64,000 bases of DNA from Cyrtodaria siliqua. Taxonomy: Eukaryota; Mollusca; Bivalvia; Adapedonta; Hiatellidae. The translations under genes were made by a program, and so were the position numbers. The stretch lies in the NCBI GenBank assembly GCA_037043455.1, contig JAWPHD010005598.1, forward strand, positions 1 to 64,000, in the 5' to 3' direction. Positions within the stretch are counted from its first letter, which is position 1, and every line of letters begins with the position of its first letter. The notes under the pieces are model-generated. The model made no database searches, was not told the DNA's origin, and saw only the letters and a program-made list of their open reading frames with translations. This document shows, in pieces, positions 43,601-47,082 of the stretch.

Positions 43601-44806
43601 ATACCCATCGACTTTTGGCCAGTTACATAATGGTAGTTGTTTTAATTGTTAAATGGGTGTAATGTACATAAATCATGCCAGGGATTCTGGCTACAAGATA
43701 TGTTGTTCATTACAAACTGTAAGTTTGAAAGGTTGCAAATTTTAACTTCATTTGTGTTTACCCTACGTTTTAAGTCATGGCTCGGAATTTCAAATACTAC
43801 TACATTTAATAATGAATAATTTACTACCAGCAGTCTTCACAGGTTAGAGCGTGACCTATATAGAGACTGTCAATACGCCTATGGTACACAAAACCGGATA
43901 GTGTCCATGAAAAGAGATCTTCACCATTAAGAAACCGTGGTTGGTCGTAATGCTCCCTCCCTTTCGGTTTCTTAATGGTGAAGATTTCTCTTCCTCGATC
44001 CTAAACTGAGATTACCTGTAATGAGTATATTGCGTCACTGTAATTGTATAATAGCCGTTTATTTTATAACAAACAGTCTGATTAAGCAGTTGCAAAACCC
44101 AGGTTGAAGGCCAGTTTTTTGGAAGTAAATAAATGTGATAACCGCTCAATTTTTTGATTTTTTTACCCCTCAAGTTAAAATTTGAGGAGTGATCACTCCT
44201 GGGGACCAAAAAAATTATTTTGAGCTCTGGGTTTAGGGTGAGTGATCAGGGTAAGGTTATTTATGGGTTTAGGGTGGGGTTGGGGTTATGGTAGGTGAAG
44301 TTAGTGTTAGGGTTGGGTTTACGGTAAAGGTTATTATTTCCTAAATCGTCAATAGTGCCAATTCTGAAATCGCTTTGCAGATGTGTAATATACTCCTAAT
44401 CGAAGCAATACCATTCATGGAGGACTCTTTCCAAGCTATTAAGAGATGTCCATCACTTATGGTATACATTCCTTAATAGGATCTGGATTAGCTCTCTATT
44501 GTTTAGGTCCTCGGTAGTTTGACATCCCCTAGTGCTTTACATAGAGTTTTTACCATGGTTAACAATTTAATGTAAAGGACATTTATTAGTGTCATCTTTA
44601 GATTGGGTGTCATATGGCAAAAGGGAAGTCTTGTGCTAAAGCTGATTATATATAGTAATGCTGTGATGTATTTCCAGGCCAACTTCTCTGTGACCAAGCT
44701 GCGATCAGAAGTATTTAAGGGCGTGCTCACTAGTATGGCCATCCTGCCACTAAATAGGACTTTACTGCTGGGAGCCGATAATGGCCTTATACGCCTCCTG
44801 TCTTAG
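6374..44806 (+). CDS. WDR81: WDR81, 3' half of gene (19 exons), WD repeat-containing protein 81
   Basis: The spliced frame joins 6374-6591, 6823-7393, 9724-9863, 14022-14141, 16081-16375, 16878-17060, 17658-17775, 21418-21518, 26432-26636, 27164-27234, 32396-32455, 33766-33886, 34749-34851, 35974-36104, 37337-37398, 38497-38636, 39743-39842, 40644-40744 and 44678-44806. Phases match at every junction and the result is about 988 residues ending in TAG. Family hallmarks seen are '[12 protein letters not shown]', '[12 protein letters not shown]', 'KDKTVKLW', '[14 protein letters not shown]' and seven WD40 blades. In animals WDR81 works with WDR91 on endosomes, restrains class III PI3-kinase during early-to-late endosome conversion, and functions in aggrephagy. 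The BEACH and kinase-like N-terminal half is not in the window and must lie upstream. Introns are loaded with transposons and minisatellites. Identity is from remembered conservation with vertebrate WDR81, not a database search. Confidence 0.93.
6823..7393 (+). CDS. WDR81: WDR81 exon w2: linker and first conserved helices
   Basis: Starts after TGCAG (phase 0) and ends at ATAG|GTAAGT (phase 1). The first 130 or so codons are a Ser/Asp/Glu-rich disordered linker, including a run of acidic residues (EEEEDEE). The last 50 encode '[19 protein letters not shown]' and '[15 protein letters not shown]', which match the conserved region after the BEACH domain in vertebrate WDR81. Continuing the frame past the donor reaches a stop soon after, as expected for an intron. 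Confidence 0.9.
7481..7648. mobile_element. TTAACCC-ended MITE, copy 1
   Basis: Bounded by TTAATCCTTAACCC and GGGGTTAAGGGTTAA inverted ends. The interior ('GCCTTTGCGTCCATTGTAAA', 'GTCACATAAATGGAATGGTC') is shared with copies at 9453-9696 and 27592-27785. It lies in the intron after exon w2 and has no coding capacity. Confidence 0.75.
7923..9300. mobile_element. TIR transposon of about 1.38 kb, CAGGGTTC ends
   Basis: The left end reads CAGGGTTCTGGAAATA and the right end, read in reverse, CAGGGTTCCGTAAATA. Both are followed by related GGGCAAGTG/CACTTGCCC blocks, so the inverted ends are long but imperfect. The hexamer ATCTCC occurs at both edges (7918-7923, overlapping the left terminus by one base, and 9301-9306). 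No transposase is recognisable. It is probably a non-autonomous hAT-like element, but the duplication is not a clean 8 bp. Confidence 0.65.
9453..9696. mobile_element. TTAACCC-ended MITE, copy 2
   Basis: Second copy of the MITE seen at 7481-7648, ending just 27 bp before exon w3. It is longer than copy 1. It keeps the internal foldback CAGCCTGCGAGT...ACTCGCAGGCTG (about 9537-9567) that is degraded in copy 1, so this copy shows the more complete structure. Confidence 0.75.
9724..9863 (+). CDS. WDR81: WDR81 exon w3
   Basis: Acceptor TTATAG, donor CTG|GTAAGT. Enters in phase 1 and leaves in phase 0. Encodes about 46 residues including '[20 protein letters not shown]', which matches the WDR81 helical segment that in vertebrates reads similarly around a 'YGEPV' motif. 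A TTAACCC MITE ends close upstream of the acceptor. Confidence 0.9.
9870..10504. other. Intron stretch without assigned features
   Basis: Contains a local near-duplication ('TACATAGTAGATATA' near 9911 and 9955) and otherwise unique intron sequence. No exon or transposon boundary is recognised. Confidence 0.5.
10505..10887 (+). repeat. Dispersed repeat, copy 1 of an unclassified element
   Basis: Starts near 'AAGTTCTCCGGCCATG' and ends at 'GGTGGCCATTCATCTTTAAG'. A second copy in the same orientation lies in another WDR81 intron at 36496-36920. The copies agree over nearly their whole length, except for an extra block of about 60 bp in the second. Sharp shared ends indicate a mobile element. 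No TIR, tRNA promoter or coding frame was seen. Confidence 0.7.
11104..13647 (+). mobile_element. Family A HINE/Helentron-like element, complete
   Basis: The most complete single-ended family A copy. It has head TTTAGCTCGACAG...CAGCAGAGCTTATG, the short tract CCGTCGTCCGTCCGTCTGTC, then about eight tandem units of about 320 bp ('TTGTAGCGACTACTTCTTG' recurs every 318-321 bp). It closes with CAGTAGAGCTT, hairpin AGGTCA-T-TGACCT (13629-13641) and CTTGTTT. The head AGCTC and tail GAGCT motifs form subterminal inverted repeats. No protein is encoded. It lies in the intron between exons w3 and w4. Confidence 0.8.
13805..13978 (+). repeat. Degenerate minisatellite
   Basis: Variable-length copies built from 'GAAACCAGATCATGTCTACT' and 'TTGTCAGATCTTGTGTGAAA', roughly five to six copies. 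It immediately precedes exon w4 and has no coding role. Confidence 0.7.
14022..14141 (+). CDS. WDR81: WDR81 exon w4
   Basis: Acceptor TTTTACAG, donor CTGCAG|GTATAC, both phase 0, exactly 40 codons. Includes '[20 protein letters not shown]', which corresponds to the conserved 'RKEAGLLAAV' helix of vertebrate WDR81. Hydrophobic periodicity suggests an amphipathic helical (HEAT/ARM-like) repeat. That structural reading is inference. Confidence 0.92.
14204..14528. mobile_element. hAT-type MITE, 325 bp, perfect 8-bp TSD
   Basis: The ends CAGTGTATTAG and CTAATACACTG are perfect 11-bp inverted repeats. The octamer CTTCAATG stands immediately outside both ends (14196-14203 and 14529-14536). CAG termini with an 8-bp duplication are diagnostic of the hAT superfamily. 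The element is too short to encode transposase. It sits about 60 bp downstream of exon w4. Confidence 0.9.
15005..15245 (-). mobile_element. SINE-like element, reverse orientation
   Basis: Reads in reverse as the same family as 5970-6103 and 34362-34625 ('TCATCAACACAGAATAGGTT', 'GGAATCCGGGAACCTGCCC'), with the (GAATT)n-like tail at the left (15006-15025). The right part contains 'GTGTCTTGCCCAAGAACACA', which looks like the more 5' portion of the same SINE. Confidence 0.6.
15590..15930 (+). repeat. Diverged tandem repeat in intron
   Basis: About three diverged copies of a unit of about 130 bp with the landmarks 'TATATACACATAATGACAATAG' (shortened core: ACAATAG), 'CCACACCAATATAA' and 'AAGGTCAAGGTCA'. 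A related single copy lies near 14770-14890. This resembles the internal repeats of the HINE-like elements but no ends are visible. Confidence 0.5.
16081..16375 (+). CDS. WDR81: WDR81 exon w5
   Basis: Acceptor CATCCATCAG, donor AAAG|GTCAGT, phase 0 in and phase 1 out. Encodes 98 residues with '[20 protein letters not shown]' and '[20 protein letters not shown]', matching the vertebrate 'SVTTGFPSG' and 'IALICLRIGQEM' segments. This is one of the strongest matches to WDR81 in the window. The C-terminal part is a variable linker ('[13 protein letters not shown]'). Confidence 0.93.
16878..17060 (+). CDS. WDR81: WDR81 exon w6: variable linker
   Basis: Acceptor TTTCTGCAG, donor AGAG|GTACAT, phase 1 in and out. 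Encodes about 61 residues of Ser/Thr/Pro-rich, low-conservation sequence ('[20 protein letters not shown]'). It falls where vertebrate WDR81 also has a poorly conserved loop before the 'F..EMAY.IYVP' motif. Called from phase continuity and clean splice sites rather than from homology. Confidence 0.8.
17658..17775 (+). CDS. WDR81: WDR81 exon w7
   Basis: Acceptor TTTCAG, donor GGAAG|GTAATT, phase 1 in and phase 2 out. Encodes '[20 protein letters not shown]', matching the vertebrate 'VFTLEMAYTIYVPFSCLLG' segment. Clear WDR81 exon. Confidence 0.9.
17985..18712 (+). repeat. Tandem duplication of about 220 bp split by a SINE
   Basis: Segments 17985-18210 and 18489-18712 are close copies ('CGGGCATTTGTTGATTTAC', 'TACTACCATATCATCCCTTA', 'TTTGCGCACAATATGACCTA', ending CATTCATTC). 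The second retains 'ATGCCGTAAAACACCA' before the ATTC repeats, a SINE-type 3' tail. The pair was adjacent before the SINE at 18221-18488 inserted at the junction. Confidence 0.75.
18221..18488 (+). mobile_element. tRNA-derived SINE with 12-bp TSD
   Basis: The 5' 80 bp is tRNA-like: A-box region 'GTGGCCGAGTGGTTAACG' and B-box GGTTCGATCCC, resembling a Ser/Leu class tRNA. A central conserved region ('GCCCGGAGGGGCATCTGGGG', 'CTGGAAAGTCGCCATATGAC') and a tail GTTGGTGCGAC...(AATTC)n follow. TTATATATATTT flanks it at 18209-18220 and 18489-18500, a clean target-site duplication. The central region resembles the conserved domains reported in mollusc SINEs. The exact family is not assigned. Confidence 0.85.
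20160..21075 (+). repeat. Family E diverged tandem repeats
   Basis: At least three diverged copies of 'GCAGGATTTTCACCAAACT' followed by 'ATGTTCCTTATATGCATCTA' (near 20187, 20818 and 20970), most ending with 'GGTCACATCCGGTC'. This looks like the inside of another HINE-like element, but neither a hairpin end nor a head was found. Confidence 0.5.
20459..20755 (+). repeat. Direct duplication of about 110 bp with internal palindromes
   Basis: 20459-20570 and about 20638-20750 are near-identical. Each contains the inverted pair ACAGACTGTA/TACAGTCTGT and the stem CCGTAG/CTACGG behind 'CTTCTGATGA'. The spacer of about 70 bp is not duplicated. Confidence 0.75.
21418..21518 (+). CDS. WDR81: WDR81 exon w8
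   Basis: Acceptor TTAACAG, donor AATG|GTAAGT, phase 2 in and phase 1 out. Encodes '[20 protein letters not shown]', aligning with the vertebrate 'IIPNHELVGELAALYLE' segment directly after the preceding exon's motif. The match in position and pattern is good. Confidence 0.88.
21862..22083 (-). pseudogene. BED-type zinc finger fragment of a hAT transposase
   Basis: On the minus strand 22083 to 21862 reads as a 73-codon open frame containing [20 protein letters not shown] and then LRRH. The CxxC...HxxxHxxxH pattern and the surrounding residues are typical of zf-BED domains at the N-terminus of hAT transposases and ZBED proteins. The catalytic and dimerisation domains are absent nearby. GATAC-rich inverted sequences flank it (21771-21830 and 22485-22500). 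It is therefore a degenerate transposon fossil in a WDR81 intron. Confidence 0.55.
22608..24828 (+). mobile_element. Family A HINE/Helentron-like element with long CTGT tract
   Basis: Head TTTTAGCTCTACTG (22607-22620), a pure (CTGT)n/(CCGT) tract at 22621-22692, then tandem units of about 320 bp to a full 3' end at 24798-24828 (CAGTAGAGCTT, hairpin AGGTCA-T-TGACCT, CTTGTTT). The units then resume without a new head, see the next entry. Confidence 0.8.
22629..22692 (+). repeat. CTGT/CCGT microsatellite in the element head
   Basis: About 12 CTGT units bounded by CCGT units, directly after the element's 5' palindrome. Related but shorter tracts occur in the same place in the other family A and B elements, so it is part of the element head. 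Confidence 0.9.
24829..26184 (+). mobile_element. Headless family A segment joined in line to the preceding element
   Basis: Starts abruptly inside a unit ('AAATACAAGTTTGTAGCG') right at the CTTGTTT end of the previous element. It runs through about four 320-bp units and closes with an identical 3' end (CAGTAGAGCTT, hairpin AGGTCA-T-TGACCT, CTTGTTTT) at 26152-26184. It is either a truncated copy inserted at the end, or an in-line product of replication past the first terminator. Confidence 0.75.
26432..26636 (+). CDS. WDR81: WDR81 exon w9: conserved VGNRI segment
   Basis: Acceptor ATTTACCTCAG, phase 1 in. Encodes '[20 protein letters not shown]', matching the vertebrate 'GSVLVGNRIQIP' motif. 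Two donors are possible: AAATG|GTGGGT at 26636/26637 and CAG|GTTATT at 26667/26668. Only the first leaves phase 2, which is what the next exon needs, so I chose it. The frame stays open for a few codons past this point. Confidence 0.85.
26750..27130. other. Intron stretch without assigned features
   Basis: Unique-looking intron sequence between exons w9 and w10. No repeat boundary or additional exon is recognised. Confidence 0.5.
27164..27234 (+). CDS. WDR81: WDR81 exon w10: GNWLAYW motif
   Basis: Acceptor TATTTTCCAG, donor CTTG|GTAATT, phase 2 in and phase 1 out. Encodes '[20 protein letters not shown]' plus HELG. The 'GNWLAYW' core is a near-invariant signature immediately before the WD40 propeller in WDR81. 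Confidence 0.93.
27592..27785. mobile_element. TTAACCC-ended MITE, copy 3
   Basis: Third copy of the MITE at 7481-7648 and 9453-9696, from TTAACCCTTAACACGACTAT to GGGTTTATAAAGGTTAA. It lies between exon w10 and the large minisatellite. Confidence 0.7.
27838..30835 (+). repeat. Large minisatellite of about 3 kb, 35/38-bp units
   Basis: Contiguous array in the intron between exons w10 and w11. Two main unit types alternate: one of 35 bp ending in GGGGCTAGGCCTGGAGCC and one of 38 bp ending in GCCCAGCTAGGCCTGGAGCC. Both contain TGTAACCATTCCGTTATG. By length there are roughly 75-80 copies. The left edge has longer units that also carry GGGGGTAGGCTAACCACTAC, which recurs once at the right edge (about 30818-30838). 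There is no coding function; frames across it are repeat artefacts. Confidence 0.95.
30862..30975 (+). repeat. Minisatellite, 18-20-bp units
   Basis: About six copies of CATACCTGTATGAATAAA in direct tandem, with point variants. They lie between the 3-kb array and the exon-derived array. Confidence 0.9.
31160..32424 (+). repeat. Minisatellite built from the WDR81 exon w11 splice acceptor
   Basis: About 22 tandem copies of a unit of 59-60 bp. Each holds 31 bp of intron ending in the acceptor ATTGCAG (or ATGGCAG) followed by GCCTTAATGAGCGAGACACA and ATGTTTAAC, the first 29 nt of exon w11. The real exon is the last member of the array and is the only one that continues into unique coding sequence. 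Units encode [20 protein letters not shown] in frame with the real exon. A few 59-bp units (ends near 31495 and 31974) break frame, and the left edge contains shortened units. Higher-order repetition is visible: the pattern of variants at about 31441-31920 recurs at about 31921-32400. Confidence 0.95.
32396..32455 (+). CDS. WDR81: WDR81 exon w11: junction into the WD40 propeller
   Basis: Acceptor TTATTGCAG, donor CAAG|GTGAGT, phase 1 in and out. Encodes '[20 protein letters not shown]', which corresponds to the vertebrate 'HFHFHQIRLQSFPGH' segment opening the propeller. Its 5' half is the master copy of the tandem array directly upstream, so some 20 decoy acceptors with identical exon starts precede it. 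Which acceptor is used cannot be settled from sequence. The boundary given is the one that yields the family-like protein. Confidence 0.9.
32722..33525. mobile_element. pogo/Tigger-like TIR element, TA target site
   Basis: The ends CAGTGTTACCTGCC and GGCAGGTAACACTG are inverted repeats and continue imperfectly inward (CCAATATCCG vs CGGATTCGGC). A TA dinucleotide lies outside each end (32720-32721 and 33526-33527). CAGTG termini with TA duplication fit the pogo/Tigger group. At about 804 bp with no recognisable transposase it is non-autonomous. Confidence 0.75.
33766..33886 (+). CDS. WDR81: WDR81 exon w12: WD40 blade 1
   Basis: Acceptor CACCTCAG, phase 1 in. Encodes '[20 protein letters not shown]' and '[20 protein letters not shown]', a textbook WD40 repeat with GH start and KLW end. 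It matches the vertebrate '[20 protein letters not shown]'. The donor is GGCAG|GCAAGT, a non-canonical GC donor. It is the only choice that leaves phase 2, which the next exon requires, and the sequence otherwise fits the donor consensus. Confidence 0.9.
34362..34625 (+). mobile_element. SINE, more complete copy of the 5970-6103 family
   Basis: The left part has a T-arm-like B box 'GGGCATGGGTTCAAGC'. The right part ('AGTTCCCAAATTCCTATGTA', 'GAAATAACCTATACAATGTT') matches 5970-6103 and 55618-55722. It ends in a degenerate tail. No clean target-site duplication was found. Confidence 0.55.
34749..34851 (+). CDS. WDR81: WDR81 exon w13: WD40 blade 2, first part
   Basis: Acceptor TTTTAAG, phase 2 in, donor CAC|GTATGT, phase 0 out. 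Encodes '[20 protein letters not shown]' and 'ASCDSTVH', matching the vertebrate '[20 protein letters not shown]' and 'SCDGAVHVWD'. The WD end of the blade is completed by the next exon. Confidence 0.92.
34905..35622 (+). mobile_element. Family B/C chimeric HINE-like element
   Basis: Begins within a truncated head (GGCCAGCAGAGCTTATGGGA at 34912-34931) and the CCGT tract. It has about two family B units, then switches at about 35300 to family C units ('GGATGATCAGTACCAAGCCT', 'GTTCCGGTT'). It ends with a variant tail GCCAGTAGAGCCATCCAGAG then CCTTTTGTTT. It lies in the intron between exons w13 and w14. Confidence 0.65.
35623..35940. other. Intron stretch without assigned features
   Basis: AT-rich intron sequence after the HINE-like element and before exon w14. 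No repeat or RNA gene is seen. Confidence 0.5.
35974..36104 (+). CDS. WDR81: WDR81 exon w14: end of blade 2 and blade 3
   Basis: Acceptor CTACCTACAG, phase 0 in, donor CTGAA|GTAAGT, phase 2 out. Encodes '[20 protein letters not shown]' and '[20 protein letters not shown]', matching the vertebrate 'VWDPFTGKTLRTVEPL' and '[20 protein letters not shown]'. The WDPFTG core is strikingly conserved. Confidence 0.94.
36181..36411 (+). repeat. Minisatellite, 20-bp units
   Basis: About 11-12 nearly perfect copies of CATCAATACTCATTGGCACA/T. It starts about 75 bp after exon w14. Because 20 is not a multiple of three, all three frames stay open across it, which explains the overlapping frames seen there. 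They are not genes. Confidence 0.95.
36496..36920 (+). repeat. Dispersed repeat, copy 2 of an unclassified element
   Basis: Matches 10505-10887 from 'AAGTTCTCCGGCCATG' to 'GGTGGCCATTCATCTTTAAG'. An extra block of about 60 bp (about 36556-36612) is absent from the other copy. Same orientation, in a different intron of the same gene. Confidence 0.7.
36921..37330. other. Intron stretch without assigned features
   Basis: AT-rich intron sequence. No exon, repeat unit or transposon boundary is recognised. Confidence 0.5.
37337..37398 (+). CDS. WDR81: WDR81 exon w15: end of blade 3
   Basis: Acceptor ATTCCAG, phase 2 in, donor GCTG|GTATGT, phase 1 out. Encodes '[20 protein letters not shown]' plus A, matching vertebrate 'RFVDCRKPGLQHEFRLGG'. 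Short, but unambiguous from the flanking blades. Confidence 0.9.
37930..38330 (+). repeat. Tandem repeat of about 130-145 bp, three copies
   Basis: Three copies of 'GACCCCAAATG', 'AAGCTACCTACCCATAAAGT', 'TTCATTACAATATCTCATTC' and 'GCGGAAACCATTTTTC'. This is the style of HINE internal repeats, but no hairpin end is visible. Confidence 0.7.
38497..38636 (+). CDS. WDR81: WDR81 exon w16: WD40 blade 4
   Basis: Acceptor TTATCGCAG, phase 1 in, donor CTGCAG|GTGCAA, phase 0 out. Encodes '[20 protein letters not shown]' and '[20 protein letters not shown]', matching the vertebrate '[20 protein letters not shown]' and '[20 protein letters not shown]'. Confidence 0.94.
38962..39725 (-). mobile_element. 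Family C HINE-like element, minus orientation
   Basis: The left edge is the reverse complement of the family B tail (AACAAGAGGCCCAAGAGG..., then GTGGACGCTCTACTGGC, 38962-39000), so the element's 3' end points left. The body is about five units of about 150 bp ('CAACTAGGCTTGGTACTGAT', 'CATAACTCTGCCAAAAAT', 'CAGGAGAACTAGTC'). The 5' head is missing. Confidence 0.7.
39743..39842 (+). CDS. WDR81: WDR81 exon w17: WD40 blade 5
   Basis: Acceptor TTTTTTACAG, phase 0 in, donor AAGG|GTAGGT, phase 1 out. Encodes '[20 protein letters not shown]' and '[13 protein letters not shown]', a WD40 blade matching the vertebrate 'SSSSDHSLTVWKEL' segment. Confidence 0.92.
39930..40600. other. Intron stretch without assigned features
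   Basis: Unique-looking intron with a T-rich tract near 40195-40220. Nothing coding or mobile is recognised. Confidence 0.5.
40644..40744 (+). CDS. WDR81: WDR81 exon w18: WD40 blade 6
   Basis: Acceptor ATAACAG, phase 1 in, donor GCTCAG|GTATGG, phase 0 out. Encodes '[20 protein letters not shown]' and '[14 protein letters not shown]'. The 'NKIGV' core is identical to the vertebrate 'GTVSNKIGVCSL' motif. Confidence 0.92.
40913..41500. mobile_element. Foldback element, long imperfect TIRs
   Basis: The left end CTATTTGTTCGGGGCACTTG and reversed right end CTATTGTTTGGGGGTGCTTG are inverted repeats. A second inverted pair lies further in: GTGGTAAATAAAAATACC (41017-41034) vs GGTATTTTTATTTAGCAC (41370-41387). 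A full copy lies at 49361-49930 and a partial reversed copy at 56640-56985. No coding capacity. Confidence 0.75.
41530..42926. mobile_element. hAT transposon of about 1.4 kb, perfect 8-bp TSD
   Basis: The ends are CAGGGCTTCTAAAAT and ATTTTAGAAGCCCTG, perfect 15-bp inverted repeats. The octamer CATACCAG stands immediately outside both (41522-41529 and 42927-42934). These are the hallmarks of hAT elements. A short frame starting at the ATG near 42350 ('[20 protein letters not shown]') is the only protein-like stretch, and I do not recognise it. The element is most likely non-autonomous or decayed. Confidence 0.88.
42940..43900. other. Intron stretch without assigned features
   Basis: Long stretch of the last WDR81 intron. 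No exon, TIR pair or tandem unit was recognised. Confidence 0.5.
43910..43992. repeat. Long hairpin (28-bp arms)
   Basis: The arm 43910-43937 contains TCTTCACCATTAAGAAACCG. Its near-perfect inverted copy lies at 43965-43992, with a 27-base loop. It may be the core of a small foldback element or a structured intronic RNA. No outer boundaries were found. Confidence 0.8.
44222..44330 (+). repeat. Degenerate GGGTTA-like interstitial repeat
   Basis: G-rich sequence made of imperfect GGGTTTAGGGT, GGGGTTATGG and GTTAGGGTTGGG blocks resembles the animal telomere repeat TTAGGG in degenerate form. Too diverged to be confident that it is telomere-derived. Confidence 0.4.
44678..44806 (+). CDS. WDR81: WDR81 exon w19: WD40 blade 7 and stop
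   Basis: Acceptor TATTTCCAG, phase 0 in, stop codon TAG at 44804-44806. Encodes '[20 protein letters not shown]' and '[15 protein letters not shown]', which matches the vertebrate C-terminus ('LLLGSDNGVIRLLA') residue for residue at most positions. The final 14 codons and the stop are the first unit of the tandem array that follows. Confidence 0.95.
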   Translation, partial: ANFSVTKLRSEVFKGVLTSMAILPLNRTLLLGADNGLIRLLS

Positions 44807-45245
44807 TCTCTGCTGGGAACCATTAATGGACTGCTATGCTAGCATCTGCTGGGAACCGATAATGGACTGATATGCCTCCTGTACTAGCATCTGCTGGGAA
44901 CCGATAATGGACTGATATGCCTCCTGTACTAGCATCTGCTGGGAACCAATAATGGACAGATATGCCTGCTATGCTAGTATCTACTGGGAACCGATAATGG
45001 ACTGATATGCCTCATGTACTAGTATCTGTTGGAACCGATAATGGACTGATAAGCCTGCTATTCTAGCATCTGCTAGGAACCAATGATGGACTGATACGCC
45101 TCCTGTGCTAGCGTCTGCTGGGAACTAATAATGGACTGATACACCTCCTATGCTAGCATCTGCTGAAAACCATTAAAGGATGGGTGCATAAGCCTCCTAT
45201 ACTAGCATCTGCTGGAAACTGATAGAGGAGGGATATGCATCCACT
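44765..45245 (+). repeat. 45-bp minisatellite built from the WDR81 terminal exon
   Basis: About ten direct copies of a 45-bp unit (CTGCTGGGAACCGATAATGG, ACTGATATGCCTCCTGTACT, AGCAT). The first copy is the coding end of WDR81 ([13 protein letters not shown] and TAG). Copies keep the same frame and most keep a TAG at the equivalent place, so read-through would terminate again within one unit. The array makes up the start of the 3' UTR. Confidence 0.93.
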
Positions 45246-45273
45246 GTGCTATGTGCTGGCAGTGGCATATGCA

Positions 45274-45279
45274 AATAAA
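45274..45279 (+). promoter_or_regulatory. Candidate polyadenylation signal AATAAA
   Basis: The first AATAAA after the WDR81 stop and the 45-bp array, about 470 bp downstream of the stop. AT-rich sequence follows. Only the hexamer and its position support this. Cleavage could occur elsewhere. Confidence 0.35.
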
Positions 45280-46040
45280 TAATTTGAAGTGCAATATTCA
45301 AAAATATAAAATCTTGGTGCAGTATAGTGCGTTAATACCATTCTGGTTCAACACAAATGCAAATAATGTTGTCATTTTGGTAAATTTTGTTTATATAAAA
45401 GTGCATACCAGTGCATATCAGAGAATTGGTGCAACTGACTTCATATATGAATCAAGGACTTAGATACGATGTGTGTATTAGTAAGTATGGCTGTCCTTGG
45501 ATAAAGATAAAGAACACAATACAAATTATTTTACAATAACGATTCATTGCTGTCAGGGCTGGATCCAGGTTTTCATATTCACCAAAAGTGGGTGAGGGAG
45601 GGGGCATTATACAAACCCCTCCCTGCCCACCAACCCACTATTTAGCTGTTGTGTTCTGTATTTATTCCACTTTTTCCCATACTGTATATATTATTCTCGT
45701 GCAAGTCATCAAATTTGTTGCAATTTATTCCTGTTTGGCTGATATTGCAATTTTCTTGTGATATTTATAGTTTAATCAATGCAATATTGCATTACTTTGT
45801 TTTCATTTATATGTTTTTATCATTTACTGATGTCAGGTGTAATTATTGTTAGAGATAAATTATTCGTTATGTTTCTTATTACAAAAGGAAACCTAAATAG
45901 TGTACTTGATTATCATTATTTATGAAACTATATCAGAAGTGTGACTAGTAAAACTCTTTTGCTCCCCAAAGGCCTCCTCCAGGAAGTGTATTTCAAATCG
46001 AGGCTGGGAATATTGGTTGCATATTTTAGGATATCGATTT
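45280..46040. other. 3' flank of WDR81, no features recognised
   Basis: AT-rich sequence. I see no further exon, no RNA gene and no repeat boundary until the family B-like element near 46045. Confidence 0.5.
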
Positions 46041-46044
46041 TTTT

Positions 46045-46560
46045 ATGGGATGGCGAGTTGTCCATCGTCCGTCATTAACTTTTGCCTCGTTATGGCCTTT
46101 GATTTAGTTAATAAAACTGCTATATTTTTCCTCGTTAAGACGATAGGGTCTTCAATTTTCATCTGATCTTTAACAGATTGTTAATATCAATAAAAGCTCG
46201 GACATGTTCGAAAACCAGCCAGTTCGGACGTGTAATAGCGGAGTTATGGCCCTTGATTTAGTTAAAAATGCTATATTTTGCCTCATGACAATAGGGCCTT
46301 CAATTTTCATCCGATCTTTACCAAACTTTAACACATTGTTAATATCAATAAAAGCTCGAACAAGTTCATAAACCAGCTATATAATCAGATCAGGAACACC
46401 AGAGTTATGTGCCCTTCAGTTATTGAAAAATGCCATTTTCAGCCTGATTCATTTTGTATTCGATCTTTCCCAAACTTAGCCAGATTGTTGATATCAATGA
46501 AAGCTCGGACAAGTTTGAAAACTAGCCAGATCGAACCAGTAACACAGGAGTTATGGCCCT
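46045..46560 (+). mobile_element. Family B HINE-like element, headless and tailless
   Basis: Starts in degenerate head sequence ('ATGGGATGGCGAGTTGTCCA') with a short CCGTC tract, followed by about three 160-bp units ('CAGCGGAGTTATGGCCC' type). It passes without a hairpin end into other repeat sequence. Confidence 0.65.
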
Positions 46561-46569
46561 TTTTCAATA

Positions 46570-47060
46570 TTTTGTATTGTACACTGGAAGCCCCAAGGGT
46601 CGTGGGTTCAAATCTCACTGGAGGCATGTTTTTGTGGGTTTTTTTCGTAAGAAATCTTGGTTCATTTTTCTTTAATTTTGTTGGATCAGTTTGACATAAT
46701 GTTGTAGGGAAGAACTTCAAAAATCTTCTCTGAAACTAAAAGAGATAAAGATTTAATCTTTTTTATTCATTATCAGTTTATTGTCCTCTGCCAAGTTTGT
46801 TCAAATGGTGACCCTGGGTTCAAATTTGGCTCCGCTCCAGGGATCGCAGTTTTACATAGACTGATATAGGAAACAACTTTAAAAAATATTTTCTGAAACT
46901 GCAAGAGCTAAAGGTTTAATATTTTGTATTTATTATCAGCTTATGTTCCTATACAAAGTTTGTTCAAATGGTGACCATGGGATCTAATTTGGCCCCGCCC
47001 CAGGGTTCACATATTTTACATAGATTTATATAGGGACAAACTTAAAAAAATCTTCTCTGA
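46570..47060 (+). repeat. SINE fragment followed by family D repeat units
   Basis: 46575-46720 contains a B-box-like 'GTGGGTTCAAATCTCAC'. After it come about two family D units ('GGTGACCCTGGG', 'TTTTACATAGACTGATATAG', 'TTCTCTGAAACTG') of the type seen at 19030-19640. No element ends are visible. Confidence 0.5.
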
Positions 47061-47082
47061 AACTGCCCATGTGGTTCCCGGG

